64,000 bases of DNA from the NCBI RefSeq assembly GCF_036588685.1, contig NC_086386.1, positions 21,472,931 to 21,536,930 of the forward strand, in the 5' to 3' direction. The notes beneath the pieces were generated by a model that was not told the DNA's origin, did not search any database, and saw nothing but the letters and a program-made list of their open reading frames with translations. Each line of letters begins with the position of its first letter. Position 1 is the stretch's first letter. The position numbers and the translations under genes were made by a program. Shown here piece by piece: positions 11,501 through 19,867 of this stretch. This DNA is from Mytilus trossulus (lineage: Eukaryota; Mollusca; Bivalvia; Mytilida; Mytilidae).

Positions 11501-12843
11501 AAAATTTTACCATTTTTTTTAATTCTTAAATACAAGAGTTTAATTCACGCCATTGAACTAAAAGATCATACCGAAATACTAGATAAGAGGAATCACTTTC
11601 AACACAGGTAAAAGTGTTCCATATAGCAGCATTGATTGTGAGTTGCCAGCCACTTGAAACTGCCAATGAATTAAAAGTAACAACTCCATTGGTTCGACTG
11701 TCCCACCAATTTCCTGTCAGTTGTGACGGAAGAGTACAAGCACATTCTGGAAAAGAATGAATAAATTGAAAAATATCTATTGTCTCTTTCTCTTTATTTT
11801 TGTTTACTGAAATACACGTGTTTCCTGATAAATTCTTGTGAACCAACTTTAGACTTTTTTAATTAAATCATTCGATTTGCCCTATTCATGAGTCGTATAC
11901 GACATCTTACTGTACAGCTGCCGATATCAGATTGTGAGAATATACGATTTCTTGAAACTTTTGAACTTGCTTTCAAAGACGTTGAGACTATTTTGCAGTA
12001 AAAAAACAAGGACACGTTGGTTATGAGACAGTATTAACTGAATGACAAAAATAACCAAAACTTATTAAGCAGCTCAATACAGAATTTATTTCCACACACA
12101 CGGTTAGAAAATTGTTTAAAAGATACTAGCTTTTTGTGCAATATATTTATTGTTGAAAGGACAAGGCAAGAAAGGGCCTGTGTTTGGCCCCCCTATTTTC
12201 TAATTTTTCAAATTCTGTTTTGGAAAGCTACTAATCTTATAGATTTGAAGTTTGTTTGGATGAATTTTAAAACCATTATTTTCAGAAAAAAGGGTGAGGT
12301 GAGTGGGTAAAAGGGCATAAAAAAACGGCAAAATAAGGGAAAAACTTACGATTTTCTGGTCATTATTTCTTAACATTCGATAGGGTGCGCCTACGTGACC
12401 AAAGGAATGTTACGTCGATTTAGACAGCAAAAACAGTGCTAATGACATTGGTGGGGCACTTAAAAACTAAAAATTCGTGGTACAAACACCTTCATTATGA
12501 ATGATCATTACAATATTTGAATAATAACAGAAAGTTTACCCCCGTCACCAAAATTATTGGTTTTCAAGTTCATCCAAACAAACTTCAAGCATCAGGGAAT
12601 ATTTTAACATAATGAATCACTGTAGCTTTCCAAAACAAAATTTGAAAAATGAGAAAATAGGGGGCCAAAAAGGGCCTTATCGTACCTTGTCCTTTCTAAA
12701 ATTAGCAGGTATATACGGTGAGTATTATTGCAAGACTAAGTACACTATCATTACAGTTAGATAGTTCAATATAGTGACTTACCAAATTCAGTAAGAAATG
12801 TAGAGAAGGAATAAATTACAATAAATGATATTCCTCTATACAT
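2235..12843 (-). CDS. Gene A: putative type I membrane protein, DUF7042-7045-like ectodomain (multi-exon)
   Basis: Ten coding exons plus an alternative last exon, all with GT-AG boundaries: 12783-12843, 11572-11746, 9906-10009, 9208-9342, 8527-8724, 7350-7453, 5611-5734, 4922-4930, 3515-3808, then either 2682-2794 or 2235-2512. Junction phases are 1,2,1,1,1,0,1,1,1 and the frame stays open. The product is 438 aa with the proximal last exon or 493 aa with the distal one. Residues 1-20 look like a signal peptide. Residues 21 to about 303 form a Cys-containing ectodomain with several N-glycosylation sequons (NHT, NYT, NVT). Residues 304-340 are a Thr/Ser stalk, about 341-363 a transmembrane helix, followed by a basic stop-transfer stretch (QKYFKGKK). 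Known: DUF7042-7045 type domains are uncharacterised. Inferred: a cell-surface receptor or adhesion protein. The family name is from memory of the C..LP..GxWxDS and GSVWDxC patterns and was not searched. The exon structure is well supported by paralog B. Confidence 0.85.
2546..2557 (-). terminator. Two adjacent AATAAA polyadenylation signals after exon 10a
   Basis: The complement reads AATAAAAATAAA-like sequence between the stop of exon 10a (2682) and the acceptor of 10b (2512). The position suits cleavage of a short transcript ending in 10a. In AT-rich DNA such hexamers also occur by chance. Confidence 0.5.
2682..2794 (-). CDS. Gene A alternative last exon 10a (proximal)
   Basis: Acceptor ttcatttcag|AATTAAA, 113 nt, stop TGA at 2682-2684. 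It gives a 37-residue tail (junction Glu plus 36) starting ELNLKREPTM and ending EQYSNRNYI. Two adjacent AATAAA signals (complement of 2546-2557) lie about 130 nt downstream, just before the distal exon. The phase matches exon 9. YSNR fits a Tyr-x-Asn SH2-type ligand (inference). Confidence 0.62.
3515..3808 (-). CDS. Gene A exon 9, Thr/Ser stalk and transmembrane helix
   Basis: Acceptor ccttttcacag|TATTTAC, donor TCAG|gtaaggg, 294 nt. It encodes a mucin-like stalk (FTTTTSTTTMMPTTSS and onward, 37 residues), a helix (AAVVGAVLSILLLIAIIIIA), a basic border and a Pro-containing cytoplasmic part (KQPLPPDSDF). The B exon is 102 nt shorter, largely because its stalk is only about 12 residues. Confidence 0.85.
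4092..4226 (-). repeat. Dispersed 'ggcggatccaga' repeat
   Basis: The complement reads cggatccagaacttttcata, a pyrimidine/purine-rich C-run region, then gcttcag.gattcccttt and cctgaatccgcctatgg. The same element is at 54685-54815 in the other orientation. In intron 8 of gene A. Confidence 0.55.
4600..4870 (+). repeat. Dispersed repeat with 'caggaggtttggctagcc'
   Basis: Starts aagcaggaggtttggctagc, contains cctgtactaagtcaggaaaa and ends cagcggtatactactgttgc. A reversed fragment with the same start is at 36484-36515. In intron 8 of gene A. Confidence 0.5.
4922..4930 (-). CDS. Gene A exon 8, 9-nt microexon
   Basis: Reads tttatttcag|AAACATGTC|gtaagt on the minus strand. With flanking phase-1 bases it encodes Glu-Thr-Cys and a Leu junction codon. 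Direct joining of exons 7 and 9 would keep frame without it, so it could be optional. Gene B has the same 9-nt exon with one base different. Confidence 0.72.
5611..5734 (-). CDS. Gene A exon 7, membrane-proximal ectodomain
   Basis: Acceptor attttttcag|GCGGTA, donor TATG|gtatgtt, 124 nt, phase 0 in and 1 out. It starts AVLQSGSSRS, contains one Cys and ends LLITLTEY. The B counterpart starts AVSGSSVSS and ends VVISLSAY. Confidence 0.8.
6661..6760 (+). repeat. Dispersed repeat, 'cgtttcgtctac' family
   Basis: Contains ccagacgctcgtttcgtcta, agactcatcagtga and aaagccaaacaagtacaa. Related copies are at 34417-34530, 39270-39370 and, decayed, 29745-29850. In intron 6 of gene A. Confidence 0.6.
7350..7453 (-). 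CDS. Gene A exon 6
   Basis: Acceptor tgtttttctag|CCATCGG, donor TGTATT|gtaagta, 104 nt, equal to gene B exon 6; phase 1 in and 0 out. It encodes a beta-rich segment ending TILINSDGTAPIFTCI. B ends VIIINADSSTSKRFTCL, so the [IV]I[IL]IN[AS]D and FTC elements are conserved. Confidence 0.82.
8527..8724 (-). CDS. Gene A exon 5, most conserved ectodomain exon
   Basis: Acceptor ttttttaaag|ATATGC, donor TCCA|gtgagtt, 198 nt, phases 1/1. It encodes YFPDPLLGVFSYTVNDGSS, then CGTGSVWDGC and NYTTC. The same series (FPDxLLGV, YTV, CGxGSVWDxC, NYTxC) occurs in gene B exon 5, making this the best marker for the family. The Cys pairs probably form disulfides (inference). Confidence 0.88.
9208..9342 (-). CDS. 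Gene A exon 4
   Basis: Acceptor ttctattcccag|ATGTGG, donor GAAA|gtgagta, 135 nt. It encodes NVEDFTGQRVFLLD followed by a Cys-Asn-His-Thr glycosylation sequon, a G-P-x-x-x-E-[YF] element and the ending NVLVKE. Gene B exon 4 has the same layout and ends HVLVKE. Confidence 0.82.
9906..10009 (-). CDS. Gene A exon 3
   Basis: Acceptor atttaacag|AAGTGAT, donor TCTA|gtaagtt, 104 nt, exactly the length of gene B exon 3. It is tyrosine-rich (YYAVYCLEY, then SYSYYVRS). The central Y-Y-x-[VF]-Y-C and the S-Y-x-Y-Y ending are shared with B. Confidence 0.8.
11572..11746 (-). CDS. Gene A exon 2, DUF7044-like N-terminal module
   Basis: Acceptor ttcttttccag|AATGTGC, donor TTTCG|gtatga, phase 1 in and 2 out, 175 nt. 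It encodes ECACTLPSQLTGNWWDS and, later, a FTCVESDSSYLVF segment. The start and the Cys-x-Cys, LP, GNxWDSR and C[VI]ESDS elements recur in gene B exon 2 (33880-34057), which supports a real coding exon. Confidence 0.85.
12155..12696. mobile_element. TIR element (MITE-like) in intron 1 of gene A
   Basis: Imperfect terminal inverted repeats of about 130 bp. The left end runs gaaaggacaagg...aaagggcc...tattttctaatttttcaaat. The right end is its complement (agggccttat..ccttgtcctttc). Both arms include a matching stretch on gaagtttgtttggatgaa. The roughly 280-bp middle has no ORF. No clear target-site duplication. Confidence 0.7.
12783..12843 (-). CDS. Gene A exon 1, signal peptide
   Basis: Opens at ATG (complement of 12841-12843) and encodes 20 residues with a hydrophobic core (ISFIVIYSFSTFL). 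It ends in phase 1 at a strong donor, TTTG|gtaagtc. The leftover G joins AA of exon 2 to give Glu. The 5' UTR extends upstream but its limit cannot be seen. An AT-rich tract precedes it with no clear TATA box. Confidence 0.75.
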
Positions 12844-13499
12844 ATTGTATATGCCAGCTTAAATCACTCTCGAATTATAATCTTCATTTTTTTTTTTTAT
12901 TAAATATTATGATTATGACTATATCCCTGCGTTACACGAAATGAAAATCACCAGTCCGTATTATTGCTTTAAGACAATGGAAAATGAACTTAATTGTTTT
13001 AAATTCAATGGGACGAGATTCTTTTGTTTATAAGTTTGGTCGTAAATGGGTGAAGAATATAAATTATGAGGTCATCTTTAATCTTATATTTCAAGATTTA
13101 GACGGGATTTTCTTTTAAGTTTAGCAAAAGTGCTAACAAGTTTAAAGTTCAAAGCACGCCCTGAATGATTAGGTTTTCACTTTTTCGTTTTCATTGAATC
13201 AGATCCCTTTCGATTGATTTTTCTAACCCAAATTTTTACATGTCAACAAATTGAAAATTTTAATCTTAAATGTTATACACAGATTAAGATGATAACCATC
13301 CTGATATAATGGAAGTGCATTGTATCAAATTTCACATATGTTCATACCTACCATTTCCTTCCAGTAATAAGTAAAGTTGAATCACTCCATAAGTTATCTT
13401 TCTGAGAATTTCAAACGTGCGCTTTGTTTTTCGTTGAACTGACATTTTTTAATAATTGAATTTTCATTTCCGAACTGCGAGTACTGTCAGATCTGTACT

Positions 13500-13890
13500 T
13501 AGTGTCTTTTTGTTGTTGGGATGTACAAGTACCCGGCCACGTCCACATGTATTTGTATTTTTATCCATCTGGTATGTTTAGACTTTTTCAACTGATTTGT
13601 ATAGTTAGTTCTATATTGTACTGTTGCATTACTGTTCCAGATTAGGGACAGTTGGGATCCCGCTAATATGTTTAACCCCGCAACATTCTCTATATGTGTG
13701 TCTGTCCCTAGTCAGGAGCATGTGATTCAGTGGTTGTCGTTTGTTTTTGTGTTTTATATTTGTTTTTCGTTCATTAATTTTGTACTTAAATTAAGCCGTT
13801 ATAGTTTTCTCGTTTTAATTGTTGTACATTGTAAATTCGGGGCCATTTATGGCTGACTATGTGGTATGGGCTTTGCTCGTTGTTGAACAA
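13500..13890 (+). repeat. Probable dispersed repeat upstream of gene A
   Basis: Contains ttgttgttgggatgtacaag, gatcccgctaatatgtttaa and ccctagtcaggagcatgtga, motifs I associate with abundant mussel repeats. No second full copy is present in the window, so this rests on memory. Confidence 0.4.
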
Positions 13891-15325
13891 CACGTGCATT
13901 TTCTAAATGTTTGAAGTCTGCGTAACCTAATTGAAAACTTGTCTTTAGTTGAACACTTAATTTCGTGGTTCATCTATACTCCTAAAATCCACGGAAATTG
14001 ATATCCAACGAATAATATTAAAATGAATCCAAAGTAACCAAAATAACTGCGACCAAAAAATTATTTTGCGTGAAAGCGGTAAACGAAGTAAGGTTGGACA
14101 AGTCAAATTACTAGCTCTATAATTTTAATGATAAGCGGGATACGATATTCTAACAAAACAATTAATAAACTTGATCCTGAATCAGATCTCCACTCAAGTC
14201 AGACTCCAAACTAAGCCATGCTTGGTTTTCTTTTAATGCTATTGAGAAACGTATATTTTGTTAGCAAATAAACGCAGACCCGTCCTGACGGAACAAAGAA
14301 ACTTAGATTTGAACTGCATAAAAAGCTTTTGAGCTATTTAATTAAGTGTTTCGGTTATTGTGCATGTACATGATCGGCTTTCAAAAATACGCATTTAGCG
14401 TTTCTGATGAAGATAAAGTCAGAAAAGCGCTTCGTAAGCATGACATTTATATATCATGTTGTTTTCAAGAATTAAGTCTAGTAGTGGTCTATCATTCGCC
14501 GAAGGTATCAACATCTCAGTTGTCAGTTTTTTTGTTCATAAGTTATAACAAATCTTTTGAACTGTTCGTTTATGAATGAGTAAATTATAAAGGAATAAGA
14601 TTTGAACTCCCCCAAACAAAAATAATCTTAAACTGATTTAACTAACATAACATGTATTACGTGTTGTGTACAGTTTTTACAGTTATGGGTCGGTACCTCT
14701 GCTAGTGAACTATCTGTCTCCTTGGGTATCAACAGCTCAATAATTGGTACTACGGTACTTGCATGATTTCTGATAATGTTTTAATATTTTTTTTATAAAT
14801 TGTAAAGAAACTACCCCCTCCCCCTTGTTCTTCGATCAAAAGTAAAATACTCACCATATTTATCTCGAAATGATTAAAATAATACTCCACAGCGAAGTAG
14901 AACAAAATATTTCTTCAATTTGTATACTAAATATATGCAAACTGTCAACTTTCTTTATGAGGAATGGAAGTGAAAAATAGCACTATATTGTGTTTATTTG
15001 GTACACACGGAGATGAAGGCCATAGAAAAACGCATATAAATACATAAGCATACAAAAGAACGAAAAATCAAAACAAAAACATTGTCGTGACTGAATCTTA
15101 TAACGTAAAAAAAACTAATATAGACGTACAGAAAATAGACAATTACCTGTCTCGCTCTTTCTCTGCCCTTATTTGCGTCCTTCAATTTTTGGAATAATTG
15201 TGTAATTATATCAATTATTTGTCTTTAAAACATCGTGGTTTGATAATTAACAGAATAAATATATTTCACAATTTTGGATTGTTCAATTTTAGAGGCTTTG
15301 TCGAATTTGCCACCAAACGTCCATT

Positions 15326-16010
15326 CATTGCCTATGAAAAATTTTTAAAATTGTTTGTATGCACATTGAACATCAAATTTATGTGACGTATATAATTTTT
15401 CTAACGTCAGACACTCAAATCAATCCATGTGTTCTTAGACAGTAGATGTTATTGTGTCCTGTTAAATTGTTCCCTTTAAAAAGTTTTGGATTCTCATATA
15501 TTCTATGTATAATTTTTGGACTAGTTTAAATCTCGGTCTATTTCTGTAATTTATTCTTACATACTTTTGATTTTTTAACCTGTATGCGTACGTTGCCTAT
15601 GTAAATTTTAAAATATTGTTTGTATGCACATTGAACGACAAATTTATGTGACGTATATAATTTTTCTGACGTCGGACACTCAAGTAGATCCATGTGTTCG
15701 TGGATAGGTTTTTGTGTCCTGTTAAATTGTTCCTTTTAAAAGTTTTGGATTCTCATAAATTCGATGTATAACTTTTGGACTAGTTTGATTTCTGTAATTT
15801 ATTCTTACATACTTTTGATTTTTTTAACCCTGTCTGCGCTCATTGCCTATGTAAAATTTAAAATTGTTTATAATCCAGGTACTTTGGATAACTATTGTAT
15901 GCACATTGAACGACAAATTTATGTGACGTATATAATTTTTCTGACGTCAGACACTCAAATCAATCCATGTGTTCGTAGATAGTAGATGTTGTTGTGTCCT
16001 GTTAAATTGT
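15326..16010 (+). repeat. Tandem repeat, about 250-265-bp unit, 2.5-3 copies
   Basis: Units begin at about 15326, 15591 and 15840 with 'ttgcctatg'. Each holds tatgcacattgaac, atgtgacgtatataattttt, the acactcaa..atccatgtgttc segment and gtgtcctgttaaattgtt. The third unit has the exact palindrome CTGACGTCAG (15941-15950). It leads straight into the dispersed repeat at 16117. Confidence 0.75.
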
Positions 16011-16116
16011 TATACGATGATGACGACTGATGTTCCCATATTTTGACTATTTTATTGATTGTGACTGTTTATTTAACGCATCATGTAAATGTAACGGAAT
16101 TTGATGAGACTGTTAT

Positions 16117-16325
16117 TAAAGTGAGAGGGTTAGCGCTATAGAACCAGGTTTAATCCACCATTTTCTACATTTTAAAATGCCTGTACCAAGTCAGGAATAT
16201 CACAGTTCTTGTCCATTCGTTTTTGATGCGTTTTGTTTTTTGATTTTGCCATGTGATTATGGACTTTCCAAATTGATTTTCCTCTGAGTTCAGTATTTTT
16301 GTGATTTTACTTTTCAGTATGCTGT
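16117..16325 (+). repeat. Dispersed repeat, 'cctgtaccaagtcaggaata' family
   Basis: Runs from gggttagcgctata through cctgtaccaagtcaggaata to gtatttttgtgattttactt. Related copies are at 28274-28514, 20525-20680 and, reversed, 17630-17762. Consistent with a common mussel element. Confidence 0.7.
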
Positions 16326-16484
16326 CATCATCATTTCATAGAAATTAGTCAAACTATAAGTGTAATTATTAAAACCAAAGCGACAACCATTAAAAGAACA
16401 ATCCGAACAAAAACCCTGAACACTTGAATAGCAAAATAGCCGTGTTTAAAAAACAGTACACAAATAACAAAACAAACCCCGCCG

Positions 16485-16745
16485 CATGTTTGCGCCTGTC
16501 CCAAGTCAGGAGCATATGACCTTTGTTAGTCTTGTATTATTTTTAATTTTAGTTTCTTGTGTACAATTTGGAGTTTAGTGTGGCGTTCATTATCACTGAA
16601 CTAGTATATACATTGTATATTGGTATGGGTCCTTCTAAGGGAAGCTGCATTGAAGACCTGTTTGTGACCTTCTGCTGTTGTCTTCTCTATGGTCGGATTG
16701 TTGTCTCTTTGACACATTCCCCATTTCCATTCTCAATTTTATTGA
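16485..16745 (+). repeat. Dispersed repeat ending 'cccatttccattctcaat'
   Basis: The 3' end (ggattgttgtctctttgacacattccc and onward) recurs at 39375-39425 and, reversed, at 33054-33095. ORFs inside are repeat-borne and not called. Confidence 0.55.
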
Positions 16746-17629
16746 AGTATTTGTTCGATACCATTTACCATCCAGTTTGTAATACATTAGTATTGATTGT
16801 TAATGTTAATATTCATACTGTGGTACACTTAAATTCTTAAAGACTTCTGGTTAGTTTAAAATCTTGATTCATAATGATTGGTGACCTTTTGATGTTCTCT
16901 GTCCATTGATCGGGATATCTTCTCTATAGAATTTAATTAATTCCTCCTTACCATTCTCAATTATATGACAAAGTCTTTTGTAAAGGTCACTACACTGAAT
17001 ATGAAATAACTCGATTTGTTTTCCTTTTTTATGTAAAAAATCAGTATGAAATAAATACAAGAATATCACAGATCAATATGTGTATAAATAAATCAATATA
17101 CAAATGTCAAAAATCATGTTTTCAGCATCATTGTTTTTTCATCAATAAAAACATCAAGGTGGTACAGATAAACAAGGTCAAACATATTTGAACTTGTAAC
17201 GTAATATTTTGAGTTGTCAGATGACTTTTTGTAAAAAATTATGCCATTTTATTTCTTCAAGATTCATAGACAAGTTTATATATTTAATTAATTCTTAAAT
17301 GCACATAATGGCGAAAGACATGGATAGAGTTAAAACTAGTCGATTGTAAGTTTTGCGTGATAAAGGGTTTAAAGGACAAAAATCATATGTGCATGAAAAC
17401 AAATACATGATGCAATACAAGCCTAATGATGCAATTCAAAATCATTTTCTTCTTTTATAAAAAGAACTTTGATACAGGTCGTGTTGGTATTCAGTTTGCA
17501 CAGTGACAATAAACTAGTAAACAAGTGTCATGTTATATATGTTAGTAAGAAGTATTGTCATAATCATGTTCCGGAACGTAGATTGTAAGAACATAGACAA
17601 TAGACCAGAGGAAAAAAAAAGAGAAAGCA

Positions 17630-17762
17630 ACATTTTTATACTCAAAAATGGCAAAATCAAATGACAAACCACAAAAACAATGAATGGACAAGAATTGTCA
17701 TATTCCTGACTTGGTACAGGCATTTATAAATGAGGAAAATGGTGGATTAAACCTGGTTTTAG
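17630..17762 (-). repeat. Dispersed repeat, reverse copy of the 'accaagtcaggaata' family
   Basis: Contains the complement of the tccaccattttc and cctgtaccaagtcaggaata blocks found at 16117-16325. Lies between genes A and B. Confidence 0.6.
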
Positions 17763-19033
17763 TAATAAGTGTGTTGATACATGCATTATATTATATGATT
17801 CTGCAGACTAACCCATATATAATTAGCTTTTAAAGTACCTGCGTAATAATAACATGGACAACAGTCTACACACATGTTTGCATAGGTTTTAAATGCATTT
17901 ATGAATACCATTATGTAACAAAAGAATGTGGTCTAACTGTATGCTAGTTAAATGACTAGACTATGTTTATGAAGAACGTAAAATAAATAAATGAGATGAT
18001 TTTATTCAAATTGATGCAAATTCTGTGTTGCGTATACTTTTCTCCTTCACTTTATTGTGGAAATTACATCTGCACTTATGATCATTGAAAGAACTTTTTG
18101 AAGGTCGCATTATTTAAAAAATGCTGATGTTATCAAATACAAGCAGAAGGTGACTTCAAAACAAATCAGAATTTATTAAACTTTGTAAATATAAAAATTA
18201 TCAACTCAGATTAAAATATTTTTTGTTTTGTCTTATTGTGAATATTGTACATAAATGTCTACACTTGACCTTTGTTCAATAATGATATTAATTACACAGT
18301 TTGCTGGAGACCTACTACGATATTAATTTGGTTAGTCAATACAAGATGCGGTGCTAGAGAATTTCGAATGAAAACTTTTAATTTACTGACCCAATATATC
18401 GTATTAAATCAGAAGCACACTGTGAACTTAACTAATCTAATCGACTCTCTGAACATGTGGTATTTAGATTAGTGTTCTATCAAAGTGATTTTATTCTTCG
18501 GTACTTAAGAATCTACTTCCATTGGATATATACAAAAACAAATGACAACAATAACAACATCTTAGCCTTAGATGCGTTTTATGGGTTTTTTTTCTTGCTG
18601 TTCATGGTCCATTTTGTCGTCTGTTGAAATCTTTTGTTTCGCTGCTACTAACATTGTATTGCAATTTATCTTACCTCCCATACATTTCTAATAATGGCTG
18701 GTTAAGAGCAACCAAAGGAAACCGTGTATATTCCATTTTAGGTTAGTAAGTTTCCATATTAGGTAAGTAATGGAGTTCTGTCCCTTTTTACAAACAACAA
18801 GACGGTTCGAGAAAACTCTTAAAGGTTTCAACAGAAGAATAAATGGATAATGAACGATTGAAATTCCATACAACATTTTAAAGCTGCCAAGGTGTTATTG
18901 ATGGTATTTGTTTTTAATAGACTTATGGAAGTTGGTTCATAATACTAATAGTATTGAAACTTGATCAATTTTATAGGCCACTACGGGTAGTCTATCACAT
19001 GTTAAGATAGTCGGTAAGATAAATTCTTTACAT

Positions 19034-19160
19034 AGTGCGCTAGTCACCTAATACGATATATATTGGGTCAGTAAATTCCATATGGGGATTCGAGCTTCGC
19101 TCTCACCCCATATAAAATTTACTGAACCCATATATATTTCATTAGGTGACTAGAGCACTA
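19034..19160. repeat. Long palindrome, about 54-bp arms
   Basis: Left arm 19034-19087 (agtgcgctagtcacctaata to catatgggg) pairs with 19106-19160 (ccccatataaaatttactg to agagcact) with few mismatches. The loop is about 18 nt. Confidence 0.8.
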
Positions 19161-19745
19161 TGGAAATAATAATACCCCGCCTACTAACCCTTAGGAAATT
19201 TATACGGCCTCCATGCGGTTGTGTTTAACCAATCATAGTCTAAATTAGGTATAGGAGGTAAGATATACGTCATCTCCATTGACAGGAGTACTGGAACCTC
19301 CCGAGGAAAAAATGTAATAAACATTGAAATTTAACATTAGGCGATGAATTGAAAAAAGTGGTAACGTCTCAGATAGGAATTTGTTTTGTGACAATGGTAT
19401 ATGTTGTGAATTGCAATAAAAAATATAAGATATACAAAAATAAGTTGACAGGAAATGGCTGAACTAGCTAAAAATATACGAAAAACCTATTTGGACAGAC
19501 ATAAAGATACCGTTGGCATGGACATGAATTAGACATCTACAGTCAGAAAAAAACAATTATAACATGCAAATTGTACAAATAAATAACAATATCTAATAAC
19601 AATATCGATGATATAACTGTCTTTATCTGTGCTCTTTTTCAACAACTTTTACTGTTCATTTCGGTTACACATCACAATTTCTTTTAATACTGATGTATGT
19701 GACAAAGTGGCGAGCGCAAACTCTGACTTTCATCCTATCTCGACT

Positions 19746-19867
19746 TTATGTTCTTGTAATTGATGGTAGTGGTTGATTTTTATTTTCATCCAGAGGTGGA
19801 AGCGAGTTATTCTTTTCTTTTGGCGTCTGTATATCAACTACGACCTTTGGAGATGATGGATCGATCG
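19746..19867 (-). CDS. Gene B alternative last exon 10b (distal)
   Basis: Acceptor ataattgttacag|CGATCG, 122 nt, stop TAA at 19746-19748, same entry phase. It gives a 40-residue tail (AIDPSSPKVVVDIQTPKEKN, then SLPPLDENKNQPLPSITRT). It is Pro-rich towards the end like exon 10b of A, but short. Confidence 0.68.

Larger units (their letters stand above)
12844..19745. other. Intergenic region between gene A and gene B
   Basis: No exon recognised on either strand apart from the repeats listed separately. It must contain the promoter of gene A (just above 12843) and any 3' UTR of gene B (below 19746). No convincing TATA box or initiator stands out in the AT-rich background. Confidence 0.5.
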
